DNA of 64,000 nucleotides from CBFHOS01 sp965657645 (GTDB taxonomy: Bacteria; Pseudomonadota; Alphaproteobacteria; Puniceispirillales; Puniceispirillaceae): NCBI GenBank assembly GCA_965657645.1, contig CBFHOS010000006.1, forward strand, positions 21,713 to 85,712, given 5' to 3'. The translations under genes were made by a program, and so were the position numbers. The notes beneath the pieces are model-generated. The model was not told the origin of the DNA and ran no database searches. It was given only the letters and a program-made list of their open reading frames with translations. Shown piece after piece: positions 1 through 8,756 of the stretch (positions are counted from its first letter, which is position 1; each line of letters begins with the position of its first letter).

Positions 1-31
1 TTTCACCAAAAACCCGGGCAAGGGCAACTAG
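1..31 (+). CDS. fdxA: Probable C-terminal tail of a seven-iron ferredoxin, cut by the window start
   Basis: Reading from base 2, the first codons give F-T-K-N-P-G-K-G-N and then a TAG stop. Alphaproteobacterial FdxA ferredoxins end in a very similar F-S-P-N-P-G-x-G-D tail, and fdxA commonly sits just upstream of carD, as it would here. Only nine residues are visible, so the iron-sulfur cysteines cannot be checked. The identification rests on this short tail plus known synteny and stays tentative. Confidence 0.5.
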   Translation, partial: FTKNPGKGN

Positions 32-74
32 CACCAACCCAACCCGTGTGTTTCACCGCACGCGGGGCAGGCAG

Positions 75-102
75 TTGTATTTTTAGCTAAAATCTGTATA
101 AT
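75..102 (+). promoter_or_regulatory. Sigma-70-like promoter for carD
   Basis: A perfect TATAAT at 97-102 lies 16 bases downstream of TTGTAT at 75-80, matching a housekeeping promoter. It would give the carD transcript a leader of roughly 125 bases. Inferred from the motif and its position; the start site is not known. Confidence 0.5.
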
Positions 103-234
103 GCCGACACCGCAGGGATAGCCGTTGAACCCGCGCACCGCACATAGTGTGGGCACCGCGTGGGTATGGGCTGGATTGTTTGTTTGACCAGGCCATGCCG
201 GCCCAACGATGGTTTTAGTTGATAGGGAATGAAA

Positions 235-738
235 ATGGCACGCAAAGCAGAAGCCGCCTTTGAAGAAGATGATTTTGTTGTTTATCCAACGCATGGTGTC
301 GGTCGCATTTTAGGAACCGAAGAACGCGACGTTGGCGGCACCATGATGGAAATGCTCGTTGTCCGCTTTGAACAGGACCGGATGACATTGCGGGTACCTA
401 TGGACAAGGCAAAATCGCTCGGTCTTCGTACCCTCAGTTCCAAAAAGCAAATGGAACAGGCAATCACCACCCTGCAAGGCAAAGCCCGTGTGCGCCGGAC
501 CATGTGGTCACGCCGTGCGCAGGAATATGACACAAAGATTAAATCAGGCGATCCGGTATCTATCGCCGAAGTTGTGCGCGATCTGCATCGCCGCACGAAC
601 CAATCTGAGCAATCCTATTCAGAGCGTCAAATGTATCAGGCCGCGCTAGAGCGTCTGGCCCGTGAATTTGCCGCAATCGAAAAAATTGAGCAGGACGCGG
701 CGGCAAACAAGCTTGAAGAAATAATGGACGCCGAATAG
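235..738 (+). CDS. carD: CarD family transcriptional regulator
   Basis: The product is about 167 residues. The N-terminal half (about residues 10-65, containing V-V-Y-P-T-H-G-V-G) is the CarD/CdnL/TRCF RNA-polymerase interaction domain. The helical C-terminal half carries the conserved M-W-S-R-R-A-Q-E-Y segment, whose tryptophan in characterised CarD proteins contacts the upstream edge of the transcription bubble. The family binds the RNA polymerase beta subunit and stabilises open complexes, especially at rRNA promoters. An ATG at 229 is in frame, but the AGGGA at 224-228 abuts it with no spacer, whereas it lies six bases before the ATG at 235, so 235 is preferred. A probable fdxA tail lies upstream, the usual alphaproteobacterial neighbour. 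Confidence 0.93.
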   Translation: MARKAEAAFEEDDFVVYPTHGVGRILGTEERDVGGTMMEMLVVRFEQDRMTLRVPMDKAKSLGLRTLSSKKQMEQAITTLQGKARVRRTMWSRRAQEYDTKIKSGDPVSIAEVVRDLHRRTNQSEQSYSERQMYQAALERLAREFAAIEKIEQDAAANKLEEIMDAE

Positions 739-796
739 GCCGAAGATCAGTCTTTTCTGCCATTGTTGAGGCATGTCTGTTACTGTCTTTAGGACT

Positions 797-860
797 GGCT
801 GCAATTTAGGTTGGCTGTAATTGAGGCTGGCTGTAATTGAGGCTGGCACTTTTTTGGGCT
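797..860 (+). repeat. 16-bp tandem repeat between carD and the aminopeptidase gene
   Basis: Units of the form GGCTGYAATTKAGGYT run head to tail at 797-812, 813-828 and 829-844. The second and third are identical, and a degenerate fourth follows at 845-860. No stem-loop or coding role is apparent. It resembles other short tandem duplications in this window. Confidence 0.8.
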
Positions 861-915
861 GGTCTATGCCCTGTATTCGCCCGTTGTTTTGTGAATAGCA
901 CCTATAGGACGGCCA

Positions 916-1860
916 ATGGCCAACGCATTCATCCAAGATCGTGACCTGTTTCCGCCGATTGCACCATTTCACACCGGCACCCTAGATCGTGGCTATCATA
1001 AACTCTATTTTGAGCAATGTGGTAATGCCGATGGGTTGCCTGTGTTGTTTTTGCATGGTGGCCCCGGGGCCGGTATAGGCCCGACACATCGGCGGTTATT
1101 TAACCCACGGCGGTTCAATACCGTTTTGTTTGACCAACGCGGTTGCGGTAAATCTATACCGCATGCCGACATCACGGATAACACCACCGATTTGCTGATT
1201 GAGGATATCGAGGCTCTGCGTCAAAGCCTCGGTATTGATGCGTTTTTGCTATTTGGTGGATCATGGGGAAGCACGCTGGCATTAGCCTATGCGGTGGCAT
1301 ACCCAGAGCGCGTATTAGGGTTGATATTGCGCGGAATCTTTTTAGGCACATCCCCTGAAATCGACTGGTTTTTGAATGACATGGGCCGGTTCTTCCCCGA
1401 AGCCCATGAGGCCTTTATGAATTTCCTTCCAGAGGCCGAACGGGCGGATGTCTTGGCACATTATCACCGGCGTTTGGTCGATAGTGATCCGCGCATCCAC
1501 ATGCCTGCGGCTGAATGTTGGTCGTCATTCGAGACCAGCTGTTCAACCTTACGGGCTGGGGCACGGCATGTTTCCGGGCGGGGAGCATTGAGTATGGCAA
1601 GGATTGAAGCGCATTATTTTGTAAATGACTGTTTCATGCCGGAAAACCATATTCTGGATAATATTGGGCGGATAAAACACCTGAAAGCTAGCATCATCCA
1701 GGGTCGTCATGACGTCATTTGTCCACCCTATACGGCCCGTCAATTGGCCCTTGCATGGGGGCCGATGGCCAATCTTACATTGATTGATGATGCAGGCCAC
1801 TCAACTTTTGAAAAAAATATCGCAAATGCACTTTTGGCAGCGCTTGATGAATTCGCCTGA
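916..1860 (+). CDS. pip: Proline iminopeptidase (alpha/beta hydrolase, peptidase family S33)
   Basis: The 314-residue length is normal for bacterial proline iminopeptidases, cytoplasmic enzymes that release N-terminal proline from peptides. H-G-G-P-G-A-G at residues 47-53 supplies the oxyanion hole. G-G-S-W-G-S puts the catalytic serine at 116. G-R-H-D-V-I-C gives the aspartate at 266, and A-G-H-S gives the histidine at 295, so the triad is complete. The F-D-Q-R-G-C-G-K-S motif is also typical. It is a single gene with about 180 bases on its upstream side, holding a short tandem repeat. Fine substrate preference within S33 cannot be read from sequence. Confidence 0.93.
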   Translation: MANAFIQDRDLFPPIAPFHTGTLDRGYHKLYFEQCGNADGLPVLFLHGGPGAGIGPTHRRLFNPRRFNTVLFDQRGCGKSIPHADITDNTTDLLIEDIEALRQSLGIDAFLLFGGSWGSTLALAYAVAYPERVLGLILRGIFLGTSPEIDWFLNDMGRFFPEAHEAFMNFLPEAERADVLAHYHRRLVDSDPRIHMPAAECWSSFETSCSTLRAGARHVSGRGALSMARIEAHYFVNDCFMPENHILDNIGRIKHLKASIIQGRHDVICPPYTARQLALAWGPMANLTLIDDAGHSTFEKNIANALLAALDEFA

Positions 1861-1969
1861 TTTTTGCTTACAGCGAAAAGGTTAAATCAAGTTAGTTTTG
1901 TCCTCAGGATAGGTTGCAAGGGCTAGTGTGCAATCTCAATTTTGAGGTTTGTTAAAACGAGGTGCTATG

Positions 1970-2431
1970 ATGAAGGCCGAAGCACAAAACGAAAAAAATT
2001 ACAGAATCACCAATAACAATGCGATTGATATGCATGTCGGCAAGCGTGTCCGACTGAGGCGCACTTTGCTTGGTATGAGCCAAGAGCAGTTGGGTGGTGA
2101 ATTGAATATCACATTCCAGCAGGTTCAAAAATATGAGCGTGGTGGCAATCGTATCAGTTCATCCCGCTTATGGGATATCAGCCAGATATTGGATGTTCCG
2201 GTCAATTATTTCTTTGACGACATGTCAGAGGTTACGATGAGCAGTTCGCCGCGCAAAGTTTCGCAAGGCGCAGATGTTTCAAACATTTCCGATGAACAGA
2301 TCAAAGATCCAATGGCACGGCGGGAAACGCTGGAATTGGTCCGGACATATTATTCAATCGAAAAGCCAATTGTACGTAAAAGAGTTTCCGAAATGGTGAA
2401 ATCTATTGCTGTAACTCTGGCTGGTGAGTAG
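1970..2431 (+). CDS. Cro/CI-type helix-turn-helix transcriptional regulator
   Basis: The product is about 153 residues with an N-terminal HTH_3 domain (about residues 22-78) containing L-G-M-S-Q-E-Q-L-G and the recognition segment I-T-F-Q-Q-V-Q-K-Y-E-R-G. A C-terminal helical region follows, with no obvious ligand domain. This layout matches the small alphaproteobacterial regulators of the PhrR/PraR group, linked in rhizobia to stress, biofilm and quorum responses; the role here is not known. The reading frame is open back to a TTG at 1949 and has ATGs at 1967 and 1970. GAGG at 1959-1962 is best spaced (seven bases) for 1970. It stands just upstream of xseB. Confidence 0.82.
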   Translation: MKAEAQNEKNYRITNNNAIDMHVGKRVRLRRTLLGMSQEQLGGELNITFQQVQKYERGGNRISSSRLWDISQILDVPVNYFFDDMSEVTMSSSPRKVSQGADVSNISDEQIKDPMARRETLELVRTYYSIEKPIVRKRVSEMVKSIAVTLAGE

Positions 2432-2459
2432 TCTGATTGCCTAACCAAAGGGCGATAGG

Positions 2460-2732
2460 ATGAGTGAAATTACAGCCACAAGTAAATCAACGGCTTCATT
2501 AGATCAGGTGAGTTTTGAGGACGCTTTGCGCGAACTTGAAACAATCGTGACGTCGCTGGAACGCGGCGATGTGTCTCTGGATGACGCAATCACAGCCTTT
2601 GAGCGCGGCACAGCGTTAAAGGCGCATTGCCAAGCGCGTCTTGAAGAAGCGCGGATGAAAGTTGAGCAAATCAAGCTGCCGGCCGATGGCACAGCACCTG
2701 ATAGTGCCACACCATTTACTGTAGAAAATTAG
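2460..2732 (+). CDS. xseB: Exodeoxyribonuclease VII small subunit
   Basis: This 90-residue protein has the XseB signature S-F-E-D-A-L-R-E-L-E followed by I-V-x-x-L-E-R-G-D-V-S-L-D-D-A-I and F-E-R-G. Several XseB chains bind each XseA chain to form exonuclease VII, which trims single-stranded DNA in repair. xseA is not in this window. The stop codon lies four bases before the ispA start, so the two genes are probably translated from one message. The xseB-ispA-dxs order is widespread in proteobacteria. Confidence 0.93.
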   Translation: MSEITATSKSTASLDQVSFEDALRELETIVTSLERGDVSLDDAITAFERGTALKAHCQARLEEARMKVEQIKLPADGTAPDSATPFTVEN

Positions 2733-2736
2733 AACT

Positions 2737-3630
2737 GTGGTGCCATCATCGCAGTTGCAAGCGGATGCCCATTCGGTTGCCGTAACACTTAATGAAATCA
2801 TAGCTGGTTACACCGGTCCAGCGACCCGCCTTCGTGACGGGATGATTTACGCCACCAGCAATGGTGGTAAACGCATGCGCGCGGCTTTGGTTATGGGCGC
2901 GGCGCGGTTGGCATCGGGCAGTGATAAAAATCCGCAAGGCGCCCAACGTACAGCGGCCGCACTCGAGGCCTTGCATGCCTATTCTTTGGTCCATGATGAC
3001 TTGCCCGCAATGGATGACGCGCAATTGCGCCGTGGATATCCCTGTACTCATATTCACTTTGATGAGGCGACAGCTATTCTGGTTGGTGACGCGTTGCAAA
3101 CCATGTCGTTTGAAATTCTGGCAGATCCCCAGACCCATAGTGATGCGGCGGTGCGCATTAAGCTGGTCGCGACATTGGCGGCGGCGTCTGGTCTTGACGG
3201 CATGGCAGGTGGACAAATGCTGGATCTAGAGGCCGAACAGGGCAACTTTGATCTAGAGGCTGTAAAGGCCATGCAGGCGATGAAGACTGGTGCCCTAATC
3301 AAAGCGGCGGCATTGTGCGGCGGTATTGTGGGCGGCGGCGATGAGGGTTTGCTAGCGGCGTTGGACGGGTTTTCCCGTAACCTTGGTTTGGCCTTTCAAA
3401 TTGCCGATGATTTACTCGATTACCAAGGCGATGAAGAGGTGCTCGGCAAGCCGGTTGGCCAAGATGCGGCGCGTGGAAAAGGTAGTTTTGTGACATTGTT
3501 GGGGTTGGATGAGGCCCGCCAAGCGGCCGTCGATCTGGTGACGGAGGCCGATGCCCAATTGGCCCCTTGGGGCGATGATGCGGCCTATCTTAAATCACTA
3601 GCCGCATTCGCGATTGCACGAAAATCGTGA
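2737..3630 (+). CDS. ispA: Farnesyl diphosphate synthase (polyprenyl synthetase family)
   Basis: The 297-residue product condenses isopentenyl diphosphate with dimethylallyl and geranyl diphosphates to make farnesyl diphosphate for quinones, undecaprenyl phosphate and hopanoids. The first aspartate-rich motif is D-D-L-P-A-M-D at residues 87-93, with the two-residue insertion typical of bacterial farnesyl synthases. The second is D-D-L-L-D near residue 225. G-G-K-R-M-R at about 43-48 binds the diphosphate. The start is a GTG-GTG pair four bases after the xseB stop. dxs, the first enzyme of the pathway that makes its substrate, follows. Confidence 0.93.
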   Translation: MVPSSQLQADAHSVAVTLNEIIAGYTGPATRLRDGMIYATSNGGKRMRAALVMGAARLASGSDKNPQGAQRTAAALEALHAYSLVHDDLPAMDDAQLRRGYPCTHIHFDEATAILVGDALQTMSFEILADPQTHSDAAVRIKLVATLAAASGLDGMAGGQMLDLEAEQGNFDLEAVKAMQAMKTGALIKAAALCGGIVGGGDEGLLAALDGFSRNLGLAFQIADDLLDYQGDEEVLGKPVGQDAARGKGSFVTLLGLDEARQAAVDLVTEADAQLAPWGDDAAYLKSLAAFAIARKS

Positions 3631-3751
3631 TTATTGAGGGGCCTTGCTATTGTTTAACCGGTTGTAACAAGCTATCTCCTAATATAGTGCTCCGGCTTTG
3701 CACTACTATGATAGGGGCAATAATCTGACCGGGGTGCAACGAGGAGTTGGT

Positions 3752-5677
3752 ATGAGCAAAACGTCTTTATTGGACAAGATTTCATCGGTTGATGATCTCC
3801 GGCGCTTGCCTGAGGCTGATTTGCCGCGTCTTGCCAATGAATTGCGTGCCGCTACCATTGCCGCTGTGTCAAAGACTGGTGGCCATCTTGGCGCTGGTCT
3901 GGGTGTGGTCGAGCTCACCGTTGCATTGCATTATATTTTTGATACGCCGCATGATCGGGTGATCTGGGATGTTGGGCATCAGGCATATCCGCATAAAATC
4001 CTAACCGATCGCCGTGACCGGATTGAAACATTGCGTCAAAAGGACGGGCTATCTGGTTTTACCAAGCGTGATGAGTCCGAATTTGATCCCTTTGGCGCGG
4101 GTCATTCATCGACCTCTATTTCCGCTGGTCTGGGGATGGCTGTTGCTAGCGAAATGATGGGTATACCCCGCAACGTGATTGCGGTGATTGGCGATGGCTC
4201 AATGAGCGCTGGTATGGCCTATGAGGCGATGAATAACGCTGGGGTTACTGATAGCCGCCTGATCGTTGTGCTAAACGATAATGACATGTCGATTTCCCAG
4301 CCGGTTGGCGCGATGAGTAGCTATCTATCGCGGCTAATAACATCAGAGCCATTTCATTCGATCCGTGATCTGGTGCGCGAAGTAACGAGCAAATTCCCAG
4401 CCGAAATAGAACGCACCGCCCGCCGCGCAAAGGATATTGCCCGCGACCTCATTAGCGGTAATTCAGTCTTTAGCCAGCTTGGGTTTTTGCATATCGGACC
4501 GATTGACGGGCATGACATGACGCATCTATTGCCAGTGCTTAAAAACCTGCGCGATGGGGATGTTAATTCACCGGTGTTGGTGCATGTAGTAACGGAAAAA
4601 GGCCGCGGCCATCCGTTTGCCGGACCATCGGCCGAGAAATATCACGCCGTACCGAAATTTGACGTCATTACCGGCGCACAACAGAAATCAGCGGCAAATG
4701 TGCCTAGCTACACATCTGTGTTTGCGAATGCGCTGATGAAGGCGGCCGGGGCGGATGATAAAATCATGGCGATTACTGCGGCAATGCCATCTGGCACCGG
4801 CCTTGATAAGGTGCAGGCGAAGTTCCCAACGCGGGTAATCGATGTTGGCATTGCTGAACAGCATGCCGTCACCTTTGCCGCCGGTCTGGCGAGCGAGGGT
4901 ATGCGGCCGTTCTGTGCGCTGTATTCGACCTTTTTGCAACGTGGCTATGATCAGGTTGTGCATGACGTGGCGATCCAGAAATTGCCTGTGCGGTTTGCCA
5001 TTGATCGGGCTGGGGTGGTTGGCAATGATGGCGCCACGCATGCCGGTATCTTTGATGTGGCCTATTTGTCCTGTTTGCCGGGCATGGTGATCATGTGTCC
5101 GTCTGACGAGGCGGAATTGACCCATATGGTGGCGACCGCGGCGGCCTATGATGATGGGCCGTCTGCGCTCCGGTATCCGCGCGGCGAGGGTGTTGGCTGT
5201 GAAATTCCGGAAAATGGAGAAATCCTGCCGATTGGCAAAGGCCGCATCATTCGTGATGGCGGCGATGTTGCGATCCTATCCTTGGGCACGCGGTTGGCCG
5301 AATGCATGAATGCGGCGGATCGTCTGGCGGCGGATCATGGCATTAGCGCAACCATTGCCGACGCCCGCTTCGCCAAGCCGATTGACCATGCATTAGTCGA
5401 TGATCTGGTGGCGCGTCATGAAAAGCTTGTGATTGTCGAGGAAAACAGCCCAGGTGGTTTTTCCGCCCATGTGATGCAATATCTGGCCAATGCCGGTCAT
5501 CTTGATGCTGGCCTTAGCGTGCGCACTCTATCTCTGCCGGATGAATTTATCGAGCATGACAGTCAAGCCGGCCAGCTTGCCTATGCTGGATTGGACGCTG
5601 ATGGTATATATGCGGCGCTGGCGTCCTTAACAGCGGTAGAGCGCAACAACGCCGCCTCACAGAGAAAAGACGCATAA
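3752..5677 (+). CDS. dxs: 1-deoxy-D-xylulose-5-phosphate synthase
   Basis: Thiamine-diphosphate enzyme joining pyruvate and glyceraldehyde 3-phosphate, the first step of the MEP isoprenoid pathway. The thiamine-diphosphate/Mg motif G-D-G-S-M-S-A-G begins near residue 147, and a transketolase pyrimidine-binding domain holds D-V-G-I-A-E-Q-H-A-V-T. The frame is open to an ATG at 3698, but GAGGAG at 3741-3746 lies five bases before the ATG at 3752. That start gives 641 residues beginning M-S-K-T-S-L-L-D, as is usual for Dxs. With xseB and ispA upstream it forms the common proteobacterial isoprenoid cluster. It converges with aroC. Confidence 0.95.
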   Translation: MSKTSLLDKISSVDDLRRLPEADLPRLANELRAATIAAVSKTGGHLGAGLGVVELTVALHYIFDTPHDRVIWDVGHQAYPHKILTDRRDRIETLRQKDGLSGFTKRDESEFDPFGAGHSSTSISAGLGMAVASEMMGIPRNVIAVIGDGSMSAGMAYEAMNNAGVTDSRLIVVLNDNDMSISQPVGAMSSYLSRLITSEPFHSIRDLVREVTSKFPAEIERTARRAKDIARDLISGNSVFSQLGFLHIGPIDGHDMTHLLPVLKNLRDGDVNSPVLVHVVTEKGRGHPFAGPSAEKYHAVPKFDVITGAQQKSAANVPSYTSVFANALMKAAGADDKIMAITAAMPSGTGLDKVQAKFPTRVIDVGIAEQHAVTFAAGLASEGMRPFCALYSTFLQRGYDQVVHDVAIQKLPVRFAIDRAGVVGNDGATHAGIFDVAYLSCLPGMVIMCPSDEAELTHMVATAAAYDDGPSALRYPRGEGVGCEIPENGEILPIGKGRIIRDGGDVAILSLGTRLAECMNAADRLAADHGISATIADARFAKPIDHALVDDLVARHEKLVIVEENSPGGFSAHVMQYLANAGHLDAGLSVRTLSLPDEFIEHDSQAGQLAYAGLDADGIYAALASLTAVERNNAASQRKDA

Positions 5678-5704
5678 AAAAGATAGCGGTAGCGATAGCA
5701 CCGC
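5675..5704 (-). terminator. Candidate intrinsic terminator for aroC
   Basis: On the minus strand a GCGGT/ACCGC stem with a nine-base loop (5686-5704) is followed after three bases by a run of T. The T run overlaps the stop codon of the convergent dxs gene. The stem is short, so confidence is modest. Confidence 0.4.
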
Positions 5705-5727
5705 GTTCATCCTGCATTTTTGTGATG

Positions 5728-6819
5728 TTAGTCCAGCAACATGTTCTGGGCACGGTGGCGCATGAGCTGATCAAGCAAAGTGATTGCCATCATCGCCTCG
5801 GCCACAGGAACGCCGCGAATACCAACACACGGGTCATGTCGTCCCTTGGTCATGATATCGACTTCCTTGCCGTCCTTATCAATCGATTGGCGGTTGGTAA
5901 GAATGGACGACGTCGGCTTGATTGCAATCCGCACAACAATTTGCTGGCCAGTGGAAATCCCGCCAAGGATGCCGCCTGAGTTGTTACCAAGGAATTGAGG
6001 GCCATCATTGCCAGCCCGCATTTCATCGCCGGCACTGCGCCCATCCATTGCCGACAGATCAAAGCCACCGCCAATTTCAACGCCTTTTACCGCGTTTATG
6101 CTCATCATCGCGGCGGCTAGTTCGGTATCGAGCTTGCCATAGACTGGCTGGCCAAGGCCAACCGGGATGCCATCGGCAACGATTTCGAGAATCGCACCGG
6201 CGGATGATCCTTCTTTGCGCACACCATCAAGATAATCTTCCCATTGCTTTGCCGCCTCGGCGTCAGGGCAGAAAAATGGGTTCTGGTCGCATTGGTCCCA
6301 ATCGAGATTGTCGCGGTTGATTTTATGGGGGCCGATTTGCACAACCCCGCCGCGCACTCTATAGGCATCACCAAGTGCCGCCTTTAACGTCAAATCGGCG
6401 ATCGCACCGGCGGCAACACGCACCGCGGTCTCGCGGGCAGATGAACGCCCGCCGCCACGATAATCGCGAATGCCGTATTTGGCCTGATAGGTGTAATCGG
6501 CGTGACCGGGGCGAAACTGGTTGGCGATATCGCCATAATCCTTTGACCGCTGGTCCTTGTTACGGATCAACAGACCAATGGGCGTGCCGGTTGTCTGGCC
6601 TTCAAACACGCCCGATAGGATTTCGACAATGTCGTCTTCCTGACGCTGGGTGACGAATTTGTTTTGTCCGGGCTTGCGCCGGTCCATATAGGGCTGGATT
6701 AACGCTTCGCTCAGCGGTAGGCGCGGTGGTGCACCATCAACCACACAGCCAATGCCCGGGCCATGACTTTCGCCAAAGCTGGTAAATGAGAAAAGGGTGC
6801 CAAAGCTGTTGTCACTCAT
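5728..6819 (-). CDS. aroC: Chorismate synthase
   Basis: FMN-dependent final step of the shikimate pathway, turning 5-enolpyruvylshikimate 3-phosphate into chorismate. The N-terminus F-T-S-F-G-E-S-H-G-P-G-I-G, the middle R-G-G-G-R-S-S-A-R-E-T and the C-terminal R-H-D-P-C-V-G-I-R are the three family signatures, and the length of 363 residues is standard. The frame is open to 6849, but the ATG at 6819 gives the expected M-S-D-N-S-F-G-T-L-F start and lies one base after the fabI TGA. That arrangement points to translational coupling with fabI. Confidence 0.95.
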   Translation of the reverse strand: MSDNSFGTLFSFTSFGESHGPGIGCVVDGAPPRLPLSEALIQPYMDRRKPGQNKFVTQRQEDDIVEILSGVFEGQTTGTPIGLLIRNKDQRSKDYGDIANQFRPGHADYTYQAKYGIRDYRGGGRSSARETAVRVAAGAIADLTLKAALGDAYRVRGGVVQIGPHKINRDNLDWDQCDQNPFFCPDAEAAKQWEDYLDGVRKEGSSAGAILEIVADGIPVGLGQPVYGKLDTELAAAMMSINAVKGVEIGGGFDLSAMDGRSAGDEMRAGNDGPQFLGNNSGGILGGISTGQQIVVRIAIKPTSSILTNRQSIDKDGKEVDIMTKGRHDPCVGIRGVPVAEAMMAITLLDQLMRHRAQNMLLD

Positions 6820-6820
6820 C

Positions 6821-7630
6821 TCAGACCACAGAGATGTCAGGCGCATCAACCGCCTTCATTCCCACAACATGGTAACCGCAATCAACGTGATGGGTTTCAC
6901 CGGTCACACCAGACGATAGATCCGACAACAGATACAGCCCCGCGCCACCAACATCATCAAGGGTGACATTGCGCTTTAGCGGTGAGTTATATTCGTTCCA
7001 TTTCAGGATATAGCGGAAATCGCCAATGCCGGATGAAGCCAATGTTTTCATTGGGCCAGCCGATAGGCCATTTACCCGGATATCACGACCACCAAGATCG
7101 ACCGCAAGATAACGCACAGACGCCTCAAGCGCGGCCTTGGCCACACCCATGACGTTGTAATGCGGCATCACGCGCTCTGCACCGTAATAAGTCAGGGTCA
7201 AAAGCGAGCCACCATCATTCATCATCGCCGCGGCTTTGCGGGTCACATGGGTGAATGAATAGACAGAAATATCCATTGTGCGCTGGAAATTATCGCGTGT
7301 CGTATCGACATATTGGCCTTTTAGTTCTTCCTTGTCGGAATAGGCAATCGCATGCAGGACAAAATCGATCTTGCCCCATTTTTCGGCCAACGCATCAAAC
7401 AACGCATCGATGCTAGCCTCGTCGGTTACATCGCACGGCAATACAAGGTCACTGCCGATAGAGGCGGCTAGTGGCTCAACACGCTTTTGTAGCGCTTCAC
7501 CCTGAAAGGTAAAGGCGATCTCTGCGCCTTGCTCGGCAAGCTTGCTAGCGATGCCCCACGCAATAGACCGTTCATTGGCGACGCCCATAATAAGACCGCG
7601 CTTCCCACTCATAACACCTGTTGACGACAT
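6821..7630 (-). CDS. fabI: Enoyl-[acyl-carrier-protein] reductase (NADH)
   Basis: Short-chain dehydrogenase superfamily enzyme that reduces trans-2-enoyl-ACP in fatty acid elongation. The nucleotide-binding region reads R-G-L-I-M-G-V-A-N-E-R-S-I-A-W-G-I-A. The active site has Y-Y-G-A-E-R-V-M-P-H-Y-N-V-M-G-V-A-K, with the tyrosine and lysine spaced as in FabI. The frame is open to 7687. The ATG at 7630 (269 residues, starting M-S-S-T-G-V-M-S-G-K-R-G) fits the family better and has AAGGG about ten bases upstream. aroC follows after one base. A striking 11-bp repeat lies in the upstream region. Confidence 0.94.
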   Translation of the reverse strand: MSSTGVMSGKRGLIMGVANERSIAWGIASKLAEQGAEIAFTFQGEALQKRVEPLAASIGSDLVLPCDVTDEASIDALFDALAEKWGKIDFVLHAIAYSDKEELKGQYVDTTRDNFQRTMDISVYSFTHVTRKAAAMMNDGGSLLTLTYYGAERVMPHYNVMGVAKAALEASVRYLAVDLGGRDIRVNGLSAGPMKTLASSGIGDFRYILKWNEYNSPLKRNVTLDDVGGAGLYLLSDLSSGVTGETHHVDCGYHVVGMKAVDAPDISVV

Positions 7631-7761
7631 CTGGCTGCTACCCTTTGCGAAATTAAATGCAAGTTTGTAAAAATTCACGGCTGCCATCGCAAGGCAAATT
7701 AGCCCTACAGTGCAACCGCGTGCATTTTACACAAATCAACGCCGTTCACCAAGCCATACAG

Positions 7762-7838
7762 GAAGATATAACTAAGATATAACGAAGATATAACTAAGAT
7801 ATAACGAAGATATAACTAAGATATAACGAAGATATGGC
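7762..7838. repeat. Seven 11-bp tandem units upstream of fabI
   Basis: The unit KAAGATATAAC repeats seven times without interruption. The first base alternates G and T, giving a 22-bp higher order, and the last copy ends in ATGGC. Eleven bases is about one helical turn, so all copies face the same side of the DNA. It sits about 130 bases upstream of the fabI start and just past the stop of the glycine-zipper gene. Each unit is AT-rich with a central GATAT. Confidence 0.9.
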
Positions 7839-7854
7839 TATAAACTGTTAATAA

Positions 7855-8445
7855 TTAACGGATGGCGTAGGTTATCCGGCGCTCAATCTCGACCCGTTCG
7901 TTTAGCGCAAGCGGGCGTGAGGTCTCGACAGAGATGATTTTGTTATCAACCTCAATTGTATTCCGGTAGCCAGTGATCTTTTCGACATTTTCCTCGACAA
8001 AAACAGTGCGCACTTCGCAGACTTCCTGCTGGCGATAGCCAACAACGTCTTGGCCCTGATTTTTCTTGGCATGTTCACGCCCCAAGATCGCGCCCGCAAA
8101 CGCACCTGCGGCGCCTGCTCCATTACTGTCGGATGCGCTGTTACCGATGGCCGAACCAATTAATCCGCCAACAATCATCGCGCCAAGATCAGAACTTTCG
8201 CTCTTGGCTTGGCCGTAAACGGGCACATCCTCCGTGCGGCAAAACCGCTCATCATTCGGGGTTGTGCGAATGTAGGTGGTGGTCAGTGCATCTGATTTTG
8301 TCACTGTGCCCAGAACCGTCTCAATACGGGTTTCGCCAAAAGCCACATTCGTACCAAAAAGGGCGACGCTACCCAGAGCCAAAACAGATGCTAGACGAAC
8401 AGCCTGTGAAGTGCTTGTAACCATTGATTTAATCGCTGTGTTCAT
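7855..8445 (-). CDS. Exported glycine-zipper (17 kDa surface antigen-like) protein
   Basis: The 196-residue product has an N-terminal signal sequence (hydrophobic about residues 16-36, with likely cleavage after N-V-A-F-G). A glycine-zipper hairpin follows at about 87-122, with repeated small residues in G-A-M-I-V-G-G-L-I-G-S-A-I-G and G-A-F-A-G-A-I-L-G. Such segments pack as paired membrane helices in Rickettsia 17-kDa antigen-like outer membrane proteins. No lipobox cysteine follows the signal, so it is probably not a lipoprotein. A beta-rich C-terminus contains two cysteines. It is a stand-alone gene facing away from pdxH. The molecular role is not known. Confidence 0.72.
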   Translation of the reverse strand: MNTAIKSMVTSTSQAVRLASVLALGSVALFGTNVAFGETRIETVLGTVTKSDALTTTYIRTTPNDERFCRTEDVPVYGQAKSESSDLGAMIVGGLIGSAIGNSASDSNGAGAAGAFAGAILGREHAKKNQGQDVVGYRQQEVCEVRTVFVEENVEKITGYRNTIEVDNKIISVETSRPLALNERVEIERRITYAIR

Positions 8446-8756
8446 TTCAGTATTCCTATATTTCTTGATGGCGGTGTTAGTGTGTTAAGGTTGCCATTAT
8501 GGTGGTCATAACCGTGATAACATGCGGCTAGTCTCAAAATAGAGTATCGCTATAAATTATGGCAGAAATAGGGGCAACCAAAATACGGTATATGATCGCT
8601 CAATTAACCTTGATCACATAGCCTTGATCACCGTCAAAATTTCCCTACTTTAGGGGCACAAGAGCAATCTTAACCACATCAATCTTATGCACATCAATCT
8701 TATGCACATCCAAGGGTGACGCGATCACCATTCAACAGCCGAGACGGAGACCGAAT
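8446..8756. other. Divergent intergenic region with two short tandem repeats
   Basis: No credible gene is present. The region carries a 14-bp duplication (CCTTGATCACATAG at 8608-8621, with a partial second copy to 8632). It also carries a 15-bp duplication (CACATCAATCTTATG at 8675-8689 and 8690-8704, with a partial third copy to 8710). It must hold the promoters for the leftward glycine-zipper gene and rightward pdxH, but no convincing -35/-10 pair was identified. Confidence 0.6.

Noticed and set aside
28..294. Leftward open frame over the carD leader
   Set aside because: It runs antisense to the carD promoter and start, shows no family features, and conflicts with a clear TATAAT promoter.
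5722..6653. Several rightward frames within aroC
   Set aside because: They are shadows of the well supported chorismate synthase gene on the other strand.
7762..7838. CRISPR-like array
   Set aside because: Units are 11 bp with no spacers, and no cas genes are present; it is a simple tandem repeat.
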